Assembly (NCBI GenBank): GCA_016874835.1
Contig: VGTB01000013.1
Span: forward strand, 1-32,063
Direction of reading: 5' to 3'
DNA length: 32,063 nucleotides
Origin: Deltaproteobacteria bacterium
GTDB taxonomy: Bacteria; Desulfobacterota; Syntrophia; Syntrophales; UBA2185
Each line of letters begins with the position of its first letter. Position 1 is the stretch's first letter. The notes under the pieces are model-generated. The model did not search any database and was not told the DNA's origin. It worked only from the letters and a program-made list of their open reading frames with translations. Made by a program: the position numbers and the translations under genes. Positions 19,810 through 28,461 of the stretch are shown in pieces.

Positions 19810-20109
19810 TTATTCTTTTTTCTTTGTTTCTTCTTTCAGTTTTTCCAGTTCTTCCCTGTACTGTTCTGCCTGGGCCCTGACTATCTCAATTTCTTCTTTC
19901 GCTTTCGCCAGACTTTCTTCCTGCTTCTGCCTTTCTTCCCTGAGCTTATCCTGAATCTCGTCGAAACCGATATAGACGGCAAGGATACCGCCTAACAGCA
20001 TGAGGATCGGAACTCCACCCTTCACGATTGAAATGAAATCGGACCACCAGATAATGAGACCTAAAAGACCAAACACGATAGCGGCTACGCCACCAATGAG
20101 CAATGACAT
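19810..20109 (-). CDS. Small membrane protein with coiled-coil tail, unknown function
   Basis: I do not recognise a named family. The 99 residues contain two closely spaced hydrophobic helices (about 5-22 and 32-50) separated by a short WWSDFISIVKGG loop. A highly charged Glu/Lys/Gln-rich segment follows (about 55-99) and reads as a continuous coiled coil with cytosolic character. GGAGG sits just upstream of the ATG on the minus strand (complement of cctcc near 20118). It stands alone between the TRAP leader and the divergent his cluster. The amphipathic composition and clean ribosome-binding site argue that it is real. Confidence 0.7.
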   Translation of the reverse strand: MSLLIGGVAAIVFGLLGLIIWWSDFISIVKGGVPILMLLGGILAVYIGFDEIQDKLREERQKQEESLAKAKEEIEIVRAQAEQYREELEKLKEETKKKE

Positions 20110-20369
20110 CGTATAACCTCCTTCCCTCTAAGTATTCGTATTGCAGCGGTTATAAAGTAATTGTAAAAGTGCCGTAAAATGCTAATATTTATCACTATTG
20201 GACACACACATAACATAAAATGAATATTCAGGCAAGACGAGAGTCTTTACGCAGGAAGTTCTTAAAAATACTGATGGTGAAAATAATGCTTGATTAAAAT
20301 ACATTCTTAAATTAGTCATTTGCAACTACGCACAAAACGTGCTGCGTGAGTGTATAAGGTGTGTGCGCA
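20110..20369. other. Divergent intergenic region before hisI
   Basis: AT-rich spacer between the leftward small membrane-protein gene and the rightward his cluster; it must hold promoters for both. A weak inverted repeat ACGCA/TGCGT (20328-20332 and 20343-20347) enclosing GCAC/GTGC lies about 25 bases before the hisI start. No his-leader peptide with a run of histidine codons was seen, and no well-formed promoter pair stands out. Confidence 0.35.
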
Positions 20370-20744
20370 ATGATGGAAATCAATTTTGATAAGGAAAATG
20401 GACTTGTGCCGGTGATCGTGCAGGATTGTGAGTCACAAGAGGTACTCATGCTTGCGTATATGAATCGGAGTGCGTGGTTAAAAACGTTGGAAACGGGCAG
20501 GGCCACCTATTGGAGCAGATCTCGAAATTCGTTGTGGATAAAAGGTGAAACATCGGGTCATGTCCAGATAGTGAAAGAAATCCTGGTTGATTGTGATTCC
20601 GATACGATTCTATTGAAAGTGGAACAGGTGGGAGGAGCCGCATGTCATACCGGTTATAGGTCGTGTTTTTACAGAAGGCTGTCAGGTGATAAAGTCGAGA
20701 CAGTTGGGGAGATTATATTCAACGCGGAGGATGTATATAAATGA
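20370..20744 (+). CDS. hisI: Phosphoribosyl-AMP cyclohydrolase HisI
   Basis: Catalyses the third step of histidine synthesis, opening the adenine ring of phosphoribosyl-AMP. The product is about 124 residues, the monofunctional form without a fused HisE pyrophosphohydrolase. Family motifs present are [35 protein letters not shown] and the metal-binding [12 protein letters not shown]...[11 protein letters not shown] region with three cysteines. The frame is open from GTG 20361. The ATG at 20370 (or 20373) is preferred because AAGG at 20356 is then about 10 bases away and the protein starts at the usual point. hisG overlaps by four bases. Confidence 0.94.
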   Translation: MMEINFDKENGLVPVIVQDCESQEVLMLAYMNRSAWLKTLETGRATYWSRSRNSLWIKGETSGHVQIVKEILVDCDSDTILLKVEQVGGAACHTGYRSCFYRRLSGDKVETVGEIIFNAEDVYK

Positions 20745-21613
20745 AAAAGCTGAAGTTAGGGATACCCAAAGGGAGCTTGGAGGCCAAGACGATTGACCTC
20801 TTCAAAATGGCGGGCTGGCGTATCTCGTATGACGAGAGAAGTTATTTTCCCGATATTGACGATGAGGAGATTGCATGCACGCTCGTGAGGGCCCAGGAAA
20901 TGTCCCGGTATGTCGAAGATGGAACACTCGATCTGGGGCTCACCGGGAAAGACTGGATTATTGAGAATGAATCGAATATCGTCATTGTTGAGGATTTGGT
21001 GTACTCAAAAACATTGGCCCGACAGGCGCGGTGGGTTCTGGTCGTGAGGGAGGATTCACCCGTGCAGACGATAGAAGACATGGAGGGAAAGAGAATATCC
21101 ACGGAGCTGGTGAAGTTTACAAAGAGGTATTTTGAAGAGCGCAAGATTGGTGTGCATGTTGAATTTTCCTGGGGTGCGACGGAAGCGAAAGTGGTCGAAG
21201 GGCTGGTTGATGCGATTGTCGAAGTTACCGAGACCGGAAGAACGATAAAAGCGAATAAATTGAGAATTGTACACGAGTTGATGAAAACCAATGCCCAGTT
21301 GATTGCCAACGTGAGTTCCTGGGATGATCCCTGGAAACGAAAGAAGATAGAGCAGATTCGGGTACTGCTTATGGGATCCCTCCAGGCGATGGGCATGGTT
21401 GGTTTGAAACTGAACGTGTCCAAGGAGAATTTGGGAAGGGTTGTGCTTCTCCTTCCTTCTCTGAAGGCTCCTACGATTTCGGGGTTGTACTCGGAAGAGT
21501 GGTTTGCCGTCGAAACAATAGTAAGTGCGAAGATCGTGCGTGAGTTGATACCGCTGCTCCGTGAGGCCGGAGCAGAAGGGATTATTGAATATCCACTGCA
21601 CAAAGTTATTTGA
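20741..21613 (+). CDS. hisG: ATP phosphoribosyltransferase HisG (long form)
   Basis: First and normally feedback-controlled step of histidine synthesis, joining ATP and PRPP. The 290-residue length with a C-terminal regulatory ACT-like domain (about residues 215-290, containing [21 protein letters not shown]) identifies the long, HisZ-independent form. The catalytic part begins [11 protein letters not shown] and includes [16 protein letters not shown] and the PRPP-loop region [22 protein letters not shown] at 20726-20730 precedes the ATG by 10 bases. Histidine inhibition is expected from the C-terminal domain. Confidence 0.95.
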   Translation: MKKLKLGIPKGSLEAKTIDLFKMAGWRISYDERSYFPDIDDEEIACTLVRAQEMSRYVEDGTLDLGLTGKDWIIENESNIVIVEDLVYSKTLARQARWVLVVREDSPVQTIEDMEGKRISTELVKFTKRYFEERKIGVHVEFSWGATEAKVVEGLVDAIVEVTETGRTIKANKLRIVHELMKTNAQLIANVSSWDDPWKRKKIEQIRVLLMGSLQAMGMVGLKLNVSKENLGRVVLLLPSLKAPTISGLYSEEWFAVETIVSAKIVRELIPLLREAGAEGIIEYPLHKVI

Positions 21614-21627
21614 AAGGCATGGTCATT

Positions 21628-22215
21628 ATGGCGAGGAAAGTAAAGATACGCAGAAAAACAAAGGAAACGGAGATTCTGGTTCACCTCAACCTTGATGGCA
21701 GGGGGGAGAGCAAAATTTCCACATCAATTCACTTTATGGATCACATGCTCACCCTTTTTGCCCGACACAGCCTTGTTGATCTTGAAGTGACAGGCAAAGG
21801 GGATACGCATATTGACGATCACCATCTGGTGGAAGATTTGGGGATATGTCTTGGCGATGCGGTGAGGAAAGCTATCGGCCAGAAGGGGGGGATCGAACGT
21901 TATGGATCGGCAATAGTTCCCATGGATGAGAGTTTGTGCAGTGTCGTGATAGATATTTCCGGGAGGCCGTATTTGATATACCATGTAGAATTTAAGAGTA
22001 GAAAATCCAGTAAATTTGATTTTGCTCTGGTGAAAGAATTCTTCAAATCCTTTTCAGACCATAGCGGAATCACCTTGCACATAAATCTCATTTATGGTAA
22101 TAACAGCCACCACATAGCGGAGGCGATTTTTAAGGCCTTTGCACTCGCCTTGAGAAGAGCCGTGACCGTTCACGATCGGATAAAAGGCGTCTTGTCCACA
22201 AAGGGAAGTTTGTGA
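21628..22215 (+). CDS. hisB: Imidazoleglycerol-phosphate dehydratase HisB
   Basis: Dehydrates imidazoleglycerol phosphate to imidazoleacetol phosphate. The protein is the monofunctional form of 195 residues with the Mn2+-binding motifs HFMDHML, DDHHLVED, MDESL, KEFFKSFSDHSGITLHI and NNSHHIAEAIFKAFALAL. The frame is open from a TTG overlapping the hisG stop. GAAAGG at 21612-21617 is 10 bases from the ATG at 21628, which gives the usual start (ARKVKIRRKTKETEI). The stop overlaps the start of the following lipoprotein gene (GTGA). Confidence 0.95.
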   Translation: MARKVKIRRKTKETEILVHLNLDGRGESKISTSIHFMDHMLTLFARHSLVDLEVTGKGDTHIDDHHLVEDLGICLGDAVRKAIGQKGGIERYGSAIVPMDESLCSVVIDISGRPYLIYHVEFKSRKSSKFDFALVKEFFKSFSDHSGITLHINLIYGNNSHHIAEAIFKAFALALRRAVTVHDRIKGVLSTKGSL

Positions 22216-22910
22216 TCAGCGGTTTCAAAATAATCAAAAAAATTGCCCCACTATTCCTCAGTTTTTTCATTCTTTCCATTGCATGCGGCTGCTCTTATGT
22301 GGACGGCGTCACGACTATGCTGAAGGACGATGGCAGGGTAGTGTTTACGCGCATTGCCGTCGTCCCCTTCCAGAGCGTGAGTATGGATGATGCGGCCGTC
22401 AAGGCAGTGAGCTGTCCCCTCTGCGGCCTTGTCTTCAGTGCTGAAAGGTTTCCCGGTGGCGCCGAGAAAATGGTAGAGAACGTCTTTGTCGAACGCTTGA
22501 GGACACACAGACAATTTATAGTGATACCACCGGAAAGAGTGGGGGGTATTTACGAAAGAGTCGCTGCGGAGTCTCTGAAAGCGGATATGCTGGACATTTT
22601 GAAGAAGGTGGGCAGCGAACTTGAGGCAGACGGGATCGTATTCGGCTATGTGTATCGTTACAGGGAGCGCAAGGGGTATGCATACTCGGCAGAGAAGCCC
22701 GCATCTGTTGCTTTTGAAATTCACCTGATCAGGGTCAACGACGGTGCTCTGGTGTGGCGGGGTATCTTTGATAAAACCCAGAGCTCTCTTATGGAGAATA
22801 TTCTTCAGATATCCTCATTTTACAGGGGTCGCGGGCAATGGGTGACCGCGGAGGAACTGATCACGGAAGGGTTGGATGAGGTGATGAAGAAATTTCCGGG
22901 TTTGCAATAA
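22212..22910 (+). CDS. Putative lipoprotein of unknown function inside the his cluster
   Basis: Unrecognised exported protein. A GTG start at 22212, preceded by AGGGAAG, overlaps the hisB stop by four bases. Residues 1-27 form a signal peptide with a lysine-rich start, a hydrophobic core and a lipobox-like ending before a cysteine (SIAC or ACGC). The mature part begins with a strand-like RIAVVPFQSV and carries CPLCGLVF around residue 74. ELEADGIVFGYVYRYRERKG and a later ALVWRGIFDK look like the TolB-N/CsgG/LpoB-type alpha-beta fold, in which small lipoproteins sense or assemble envelope structures. That resemblance is my inference. It is translationally coupled to hisB yet has no evident link to histidine. 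Confidence 0.75.
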   Translation: MISGFKIIKKIAPLFLSFFILSIACGCSYVDGVTTMLKDDGRVVFTRIAVVPFQSVSMDDAAVKAVSCPLCGLVFSAERFPGGAEKMVENVFVERLRTHRQFIVIPPERVGGIYERVAAESLKADMLDILKKVGSELEADGIVFGYVYRYRERKGYAYSAEKPASVAFEIHLIRVNDGALVWRGIFDKTQSSLMENILQISSFYRGRGQWVTAEELITEGLDEVMKKFPGLQ

Positions 22911-23005
22911 GCTTCGTCTGATGATTTGTGTACGGGAGTTCGATGATCTTTCATGTATCTTCCGCGGGGGATTTCATTGAAGGTGCCGTATGGAGGTGAA
23001 AAAAG

Positions 23006-23731
23006 GTGATAATCATCCCTGCGATAGATTTGAAAGATGGCCGGTGTGTTCGGCTCAAGCAGGGGGACTTCAATCGCCTTACCGTATATTCCGACGATCC
23101 GCTTCACATTGCCAGGATATGGCAGGACGCGGGGGCAGAGCGCATTCACGTGGTTGATCTCGATGGCTCTCTCACAGGTTCGCCGCGCAATAAAGACACG
23201 ATCTTGAGGATTGTAAATGGGATCGGCGTACCAATTCAGGTAGGCGGCGGAATACGAAATATGGAGGCCATAGACATCTACATGAAGATGGGTGTAAGCC
23301 GGGTTATTCTGGGAACGATGGCACTCAAAGACAGCAACTTCGTCAGGGAAGCATGTGAAATATACAGGAGCAGAATTATTCTCGGTATCGATGCAAATGA
23401 GGGAATGGTGGCGGTTCAGGGGTGGACAGAGCAAACCTCAGAATGTGCCGTTGAGGTAGCCAGGCGTTTCGAGGGATTGGGACTTGATGCGATCGTCTAT
23501 ACCGACATCAGCAGGGACGGCATGGAAACAGGTGTGAACATAGAGGCGACTAAGCATTTCGCCCAGTCCGTACACGTGCCGGTAATTGCTTCGGGTGGAG
23601 TGTCTGGTGTTGAAGATATTAAAAGACTCCGGGATATCGAAAGGTTTGGTGTCACCGGTGTTATTATCGGGAAAGCCCTGTATTCAGGTGCACTCTCGTT
23701 AGAGGAAGCCATAAACCTGTCGAAGGATTGA
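23006..23731 (+). CDS. hisA: ProFAR isomerase HisA
   Basis: TIM-barrel enzyme (phosphoribosylformimino-5-aminoimidazole carboxamide ribotide isomerase) of the histidine pathway. The 241 residues start IIIPAIDLKDGRCVRLKQGD with the catalytic first-half aspartate. They continue with VVDLDGSLTG, QVGGGIRN (first phosphate site), the second catalytic aspartate in YTDISRDGM, and ASGGVSG (second phosphate site). The start is GTG at 23006 with TGGAGGTGA 7 bases upstream. hisF, which usually follows, is absent here. Confidence 0.95.
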   Translation: MIIIPAIDLKDGRCVRLKQGDFNRLTVYSDDPLHIARIWQDAGAERIHVVDLDGSLTGSPRNKDTILRIVNGIGVPIQVGGGIRNMEAIDIYMKMGVSRVILGTMALKDSNFVREACEIYRSRIILGIDANEGMVAVQGWTEQTSECAVEVARRFEGLGLDAIVYTDISRDGMETGVNIEATKHFAQSVHVPVIASGGVSGVEDIKRLRDIERFGVTGVIIGKALYSGALSLEEAINLSKD

Positions 23732-24004
23732 ATAAGATAAGAAAATCTTCACGCATTGTCTTCGTGGGGACTCCACCTCTTTTCTCCGACCACACATGCT
23801 GTGTCATTAAAAACTTGCCCATGCGGCTTGCTCCACTACGGTGGCTTAATACCGGGAGACATTTCAAATGGCGTCACAGACGTTTCGATCCGGTGTGGCT
23901 GATTTTACGAAGCTGTTCTTTTCAAAGGCGACACTCATGTTGTCTGATTTCTTTAAAAACGGTTCTTTAATGCAGAGGTACCTGTTAGGAGGGAGATGAG
24001 AGGT
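23732..24004. other. Unexplained intergenic stretch between hisA and the HIT gene
   Basis: About 270 bases without a convincing gene. An 80-codon rightward frame overlapping the hisA stop and a 67-codon leftward frame lack ribosome-binding sites and family motifs. Both have odd composition (many Arg, Trp, Pro, Cys). Small perfect inverted repeats occur: CCAC-TACG-GTGG at 23833-23844, CATTT-C-AAATG in the 23860s and CGTC-ACA-GACG shortly after. It could be a degenerate repeat, a structured RNA, or the relic of a lost gene. Nothing decides among these. Confidence 0.35.
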
Positions 24005-24349
24005 ATGGAAGACTGTATTTTCTGCAAGATTGTTGCCGGCAAGATTCCCAGCAGTAAGGTGTATGAAAGTGAGGAAGTACTTGCATTTGACGATATTCAT
24101 CCAATGGCTCCGGTTCACGTTATCATTATTCCCAAACGTCATATCCCGACCCTGATGGATGTGACGCCCGCGGCTGTGAAAACGGTGGGTGCGTTGATCG
24201 TCGCCGTGCAGGAGGTGGCGAGGATTAAGGGTATTGACAAAAAGGGTTTTCGTGTAGTGACGAACTGCAACGAGGATGGGGGGCAGGTTATATTCCACCT
24301 TCATATGCATGTCCTCGGAGGAATGAGGTTAAAGGATGAGTTGGCATAA
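24005..24349 (+). CDS. HIT-family nucleotide phosphoramidase (HINT-like)
   Basis: Histidine-triad protein of the bacterial HinT/YcfF-like branch, expected to hydrolyse AMP-lysine or related phosphoramidates in the cytosol. The 114 residues begin EDCIFCKIVAGKIPSSKVYE with a C-x-x-C pair, include HVIIIPKRHIPTL, and end with the active-site triad HLHMHVLGG. An upstream in-frame ATG (23996) overlaps the ribosome-binding site AGGAGGGAG (23987-23995), so the ATG at 24005 is chosen. It precedes yqeY-dnaG-rpoD, where rpsU is often found. Confidence 0.93.
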   Translation: MEDCIFCKIVAGKIPSSKVYESEEVLAFDDIHPMAPVHVIIIPKRHIPTLMDVTPAAVKTVGALIVAVQEVARIKGIDKKGFRVVTNCNEDGGQVIFHLHMHVLGGMRLKDELA

Positions 24350-24414
24350 CTGAGATCGTGTTGTTGACAAATGTCTAAAGCGATATATTTTAAAGTGAAA
24401 TGGAAGGTGGCTCA

Positions 24415-24861
24415 ATGGGATTTGACGACAAGTTGAACAGAGAGATGGTGGCGGCGGCAAAGGCACAGAACAAGCTGAGACTTTCTGCAATCCGTTTGAT
24501 CAAAACGGCACTTCACAACAGAGAGATTGATCTGAAGAGAAAACTGAATGAGACGGAAATCCTGCAGTTGCTTTCGATGATGGTAAAGCAGAGAAAGGAC
24601 TCTATTGATCAGTTCCGGAAGGGGGGAAGGGAGGATCTCGTTGGGAAAGAGGAGTCGGAGTTAAAAATTATCATGGAATTCATGCCCGAGCAGATGTCGG
24701 AAGAGGACATCGCCGGAGAAATTGAAAGGGTGATTCAAAAAGTCGGTGCCGTGGGAATCAAGGACATGGGCAAGGTCATGAAGGATCTTATGCCCAAATT
24801 GACCGGAAAGGCAGACGGGAAGGTAGTGGGAGAGATGGTGAAAGCGAGGCTCTCCGGCTGA
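24415..24861 (+). CDS. GatB/YqeY domain-containing protein
   Basis: Small cytosolic protein of the YqeY family, related to the tail domain of the amidotransferase subunit GatB, which contacts tRNA. Its own role is not established. The 148 residues are the usual family length. Typical segments are LRLSAIRLIKTALHNREID, EILQLLSMMVKQRKDSI, KIIMEFMPEQMSEEDI and MGKVMKDLMPKLTGKADGK. GGAAGGTGG at 24402-24410 sets the ATG at 24415 rather than the in-frame ATG at 24400. The yqeY-dnaG-rpoD linkage is conserved in many bacteria. Confidence 0.93.
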   Translation: MGFDDKLNREMVAAAKAQNKLRLSAIRLIKTALHNREIDLKRKLNETEILQLLSMMVKQRKDSIDQFRKGGREDLVGKEESELKIIMEFMPEQMSEEDIAGEIERVIQKVGAVGIKDMGKVMKDLMPKLTGKADGKVVGEMVKARLSG

Positions 24862-24876
24862 ACTGAACAAGGGGAA

Positions 24877-26646
24877 ATGAGAGTGAAAGGTCATATTTCT
24901 CCTGATAAGATCGAAGAAATAAAGAACAGGACCGACATTGCTGATCTTGTTTCAGAGCATGTGACCCTCAAAAAAGCGGGGAGAAACCTTGTCGGACTCT
25001 GTCCTTTTCATAAGGAAAAAACACCTTCTTTTACTGTAAATCGTGACAAACAGATATTCTACTGCTTCGGATGTGGTGAAGGAGGTAACGTTGTCACCTT
25101 CTTAATGAGGATCAATGATTTGTCATTTCCTGAGGCGGTGAGGCATTTAGCGAAAAAAGCCGGTATCGTCATACCGCAAAGAATCGCGAGTCGTGAAGAA
25201 AAAGAGCGATATTCTCTTCAAGGAGAGATTAAAAATGTAAATAGCGTGGCAGCGAATTTTTATTCTCGAAACCTCTTTGCTCCGGGGGGGAAGATTGCCC
25301 GTCTTCATCTCCAGAGCAGGGACATTGGGGAAAAAACCCTACGGGAATTTCATCTCGGATTTGCACCGGATGGATGGAGGAACCTCAAGGATTTTTTTGA
25401 AAAGGAAAACATCTCCCTGAAATGTGCAGAACAGGCAGGTCTCATAATTCCGAAGGGGAATGGGGGCGGATCATATTACGACCGTTTCCGGGAAAGGTTA
25501 ATATTCCCCATAGAAGACATAAGCGGCAATGTCATCGCTTTTGGCGGCAGGGCTCTTGGGAGCGGGGAACCAAAGTATCTGAACACCCCGGAATCGCCGG
25601 TATACAGTAAGGGAAAAACCCTCTACGGTCTGAACCGGACAAAGGATGATATCCGGAAGTATGGCTCGGTGATTATTGTCGAGGGTTACTTCGATCTCCT
25701 TTCTCTCTGGAATGTTGGTATCAGGAATGTGGTTGCTACTCTTGGGACCGCTCTCACGAAAGATCATGTTGATCTGATCAGGCGGTATACGGGAAACGCG
25801 GTGGCAGTGTTCGATCCCGACGAGGCGGGTAAAAAGGCCCTGGTGAGGAGTATGGGCCTGTTCCTTTCCGGCAATATCCATGCAAAGGCCGCAATTCTCC
25901 CTGAAGGAGATGATCCGGATCAATACGTAAGGAAGTACGGTAAAGAAAAGTTTATGAGGATTATTGATCACGCTCAATCTATGGTTGATTATTATATTGA
26001 AAACGTCATTGGAAAGGTAGGAACCCTTGAAGAGAAAAGAGATGCGCTGAGAGAGGCAGTTTCTTTCATTGTCCATATTGAGAATGCGAATGAGAGGGAC
26101 CTGTTTATAAAAAGGATATCGGAGCGGTTGGGTTTAAATCAGGAGCTTTTAATAAAAGAGGTCAATCGTGCGCTCAAAGTATCGGTCGGAAAGTCGGCAG
26201 ATGTGCCGGGGGAACGGGATATGCAAATTGACATGGTAGAGTTGAGTATTATTCATATCATGTTAGAATACCCTCATAAGATTCCGGAAATTATCAATGA
26301 GAATATCCTTGAGTTGTTTATGAGCGCAAATTTAAGATCACTGGCGGAGAAATTAATAGAATCATTTGAAACAGAGGCTGAGCTTAGTTTTGATACATCA
26401 CTGTTTATGCAGACCGTCGATAATGAAATTATCAGACGGAAACTTCTTGAAAAAATGATCGATGGGAGTCTTTATGATGAGGAGATCGTTGATCGTGTGG
26501 TTAAAGATGCCTTAAAACAAATGAGACGAAAGTGGTATAAAGAAAAACAGAATATTTTGACCGCTAAGATGCGCAAAGCAGAGGAAAGTGGTGATCACGA
26601 ACTGTGTAACGTACTGGCGAGAGAAAAGGAGAAACTGAAGAGATAA
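24877..26646 (+). CDS. dnaG: DNA primase DnaG
   Basis: Synthesises RNA primers at the replication fork. The 589-residue protein has the N-terminal CHC2 zinc ribbon (about 40-68, CPFHKEKTPSF then FYCFGCGEGG), the catalytic core with FGGRALGSGEPKYLNTPESP, and the TOPRIM domain (about 260-340, VIIVEGYFDLLSL and VFDPDEAGKKA) that binds the catalytic metals. A helical C-terminal region (about 430-589) would bind the DnaB helicase. The ATG at 24877 is only 2 bases from AAGGGG. The in-frame GTG at 24883 has better spacing and may be the true start. It lies 15 bases after yqeY. Confidence 0.96.
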   Translation: MRVKGHISPDKIEEIKNRTDIADLVSEHVTLKKAGRNLVGLCPFHKEKTPSFTVNRDKQIFYCFGCGEGGNVVTFLMRINDLSFPEAVRHLAKKAGIVIPQRIASREEKERYSLQGEIKNVNSVAANFYSRNLFAPGGKIARLHLQSRDIGEKTLREFHLGFAPDGWRNLKDFFEKENISLKCAEQAGLIIPKGNGGGSYYDRFRERLIFPIEDISGNVIAFGGRALGSGEPKYLNTPESPVYSKGKTLYGLNRTKDDIRKYGSVIIVEGYFDLLSLWNVGIRNVVATLGTALTKDHVDLIRRYTGNAVAVFDPDEAGKKALVRSMGLFLSGNIHAKAAILPEGDDPDQYVRKYGKEKFMRIIDHAQSMVDYYIENVIGKVGTLEEKRDALREAVSFIVHIENANERDLFIKRISERLGLNQELLIKEVNRALKVSVGKSADVPGERDMQIDMVELSIIHIMLEYPHKIPEIINENILELFMSANLRSLAEKLIESFETEAELSFDTSLFMQTVDNEIIRRKLLEKMIDGSLYDEEIVDRVVKDALKQMRRKWYKEKQNILTAKMRKAEESGDHELCNVLAREKEKLKR

Positions 26647-26712
26647 GGAGAAACAGTATCGACAAATATAGTATAAAGAAGTTGTTTGAACAAGCAACGG
26701 GGAGATCCTGAT

Positions 26713-28458
26713 ATGGCAAAGGAAATGGATTCAGAAAATTTCAAAAAGTTAATATCGTTGGGCGAATCAAAGGGCTTTTTGACGTACGACGATGTAAATG
26801 ATTTGTTGCCGTCCGACATCGTATCTTCCGATCAGATCGATGATATCATCATGCTCTTCGGTGAGAAGAATATAGATATTATCGATACTGATAAGGGGGA
26901 GAAGCTTGTCGTAAAAAAAGTAACCGATGAAAGAATCGATACAAAAGAAGAAGATATCCTCGATTTGATGGCAACCGTCGGCAAGACAGGCGATCCTGTC
27001 AAGATGTACCTCCGCGAGATGGGATTAGTGTCGTTGCTCTCCAGGGAAGGGGAGGTTGAGATTGCGAAGAAGATAGAAGAGGGTGAAAGAGAGGTTATGG
27101 ATTCCATCTTCGGTTTGGCGTGTTCCATCAAGGATGTGGTGGAGGTAGGAGCAAAACTGAAGAGCAACGAGCTCCGCATAAAGAATGTGGTGGCGAATCT
27201 TGAGGATGAAGACGGTTTTGTTGAAGAAGACATGCACCGGGAAAGGGTTCTGAAGCTGATCAACAGAATTACTGCATTGGACAGGAAAAATGATGCACTG
27301 AAACAGCAACTGAAAATGAAGAGAATCAGCAAGCAGCGGAAAGGTCTGATTGAACTTGAGCTCGAAAAAAACACAAAAAGAATTATACGGTTATGCAAGC
27401 AGGTTAAATTCAGCAAAAAGCAGATAGAAAGGATGCTCCTGCGATTAAAGCTCCATGTAATGGAAGGGCAGCGGGCGGAAAATGAGATAAGACAGTGTAG
27501 GGAACGACTCGGAATGTCTTTAACGGAAATGGAAAAAGTGTGGGAACGTGTAAGAAAAATGTCTGACAGGGCTGTTGACAGGCGAACCAAGATGACTGTG
27601 GAGAAGTTAAAGGAAATGGAAGCCGTCGTCAAGAGGGCCAGAAAGAGAATCACGGCAATTGGACATGAAACGGGGTTACCCTTCAGTGTCTTGAAAAAGG
27701 TCGTCAATGCCATCGAAAAGGGGGAGAGAAAGGCGGATAGAGCGAAGAGAAAGCTGGTTGAGGCAAATTTAAGACTTGTGGTGAGTATTGCAAAAAAATA
27801 TACAAGCAGAGGATTGCAATTCCTTGATTTGATTCAGGAAGGGAATATCGGCCTGATGAAGGCCGTTGATAAGTTTGAATATCAGCGGGGATACAAGTTC
27901 TCTACGTATGCCACATGGTGGATCAGGCAGGCCATCACGCGTGCGATTGCTGATCAGGCGCGAACCATCCGCATCCCGGTCCACATGATTGAAACGATAA
28001 ATAAACTCATCCGGACATCCCGGTATCTGGTGCAAGAGCTGGGAAGAGAACCCAATCCTGAAGAGATTGCGAACAAAATGGAGTACCCGCTGGAGAAGGT
28101 AAGAAAAGTCCTCAAGATTGCCAAGGAACCCATATCTCTTGAAACTCCGATCGGCGAAGAGGAAGACAGCCATTTAGGGGATTTTATCGTTGATAAAAAG
28201 ATAATGTCTCCTTCGGATGCAACAATAAGTATGAATCTGGCAGAGCAGACAAGGAAGATTCTGTCAACACTTACACCGAGGGAAGAGAAGGTCCTCAGAA
28301 TGCGTTTTGGAATCAGTGAACGTATAGATTATTCTTCAGAGAGAGAAAAGGATTATCTGCAGCTCAACAGGGAACGGAATAGACAGATGGAAACGACCGC
28401 TGTGAGAAAACTGAGGAACCCTTCGAGGAGAAAAGTATTCAAACCGGCAATGAAATAA
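26713..28458 (+). CDS. rpoD: RNA polymerase sigma factor RpoD with divergent region 4.2
   Basis: Primary (group 1) sigma factor by context and architecture; 581 residues from the ATG at 26713, which has GGGGAG about 8 bases upstream (an in-frame TTG at 26686 is not preferred). Region 1.1 is residues 1-60, region 1.2 starts [11 protein letters not shown], and a long non-conserved insert follows. Region 2 (about 350-415) is normal, with [35 protein letters not shown] and [10 protein letters not shown]; region 3 contains [19 protein letters not shown]. Region 4.1 is normal up to [15 protein letters not shown]. Region 4.2 (539-570) is not: helix 1 reads [12 protein letters not shown] in place of the usual TLEEVG-type sequence, one residue short. 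The recognition helix has Asn552, Asn556, Met559, Thr561, Thr562 and Asn569 where the family normally has T, I, I, A, K and H. Arg553, Glu554, Arg557 and Gln558 are kept. Confidence 0.93.
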   Translation: MAKEMDSENFKKLISLGESKGFLTYDDVNDLLPSDIVSSDQIDDIIMLFGEKNIDIIDTDKGEKLVVKKVTDERIDTKEEDILDLMATVGKTGDPVKMYLREMGLVSLLSREGEVEIAKKIEEGEREVMDSIFGLACSIKDVVEVGAKLKSNELRIKNVVANLEDEDGFVEEDMHRERVLKLINRITALDRKNDALKQQLKMKRISKQRKGLIELELEKNTKRIIRLCKQVKFSKKQIERMLLRLKLHVMEGQRAENEIRQCRERLGMSLTEMEKVWERVRKMSDRAVDRRTKMTVEKLKEMEAVVKRARKRITAIGHETGLPFSVLKKVVNAIEKGERKADRAKRKLVEANLRLVVSIAKKYTSRGLQFLDLIQEGNIGLMKAVDKFEYQRGYKFSTYATWWIRQAITRAIADQARTIRIPVHMIETINKLIRTSRYLVQELGREPNPEEIANKMEYPLEKVRKVLKIAKEPISLETPIGEEEDSHLGDFIVDKKIMSPSDATISMNLAEQTRKILSTLTPREEKVLRMRFGISERIDYSSEREKDYLQLNRERNRQMETTAVRKLRNPSRRKVFKPAMK

Positions 28459-28461
28459 CTG

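Noticed and set aside
20842-21684. Leftward open frame of 280 codons across hisG
   Set aside because: Antisense shadow of hisG, which has full family motifs and a good ribosome-binding site.
26832-27713. Leftward open frame of 293 codons across rpoD
   Set aside because: Ser/Phe-rich antisense of a Lys/Glu-rich coding strand, a typical shadow. rpoD regions 1-2 are clear on the plus strand.
28330-28420. The Asn-rich changes in rpoD region 4.2 as a diversity-generating retroelement target
   Set aside because: No reverse transcriptase, template repeat or accessory gene is present in the window, and sigma factors are not known targets.
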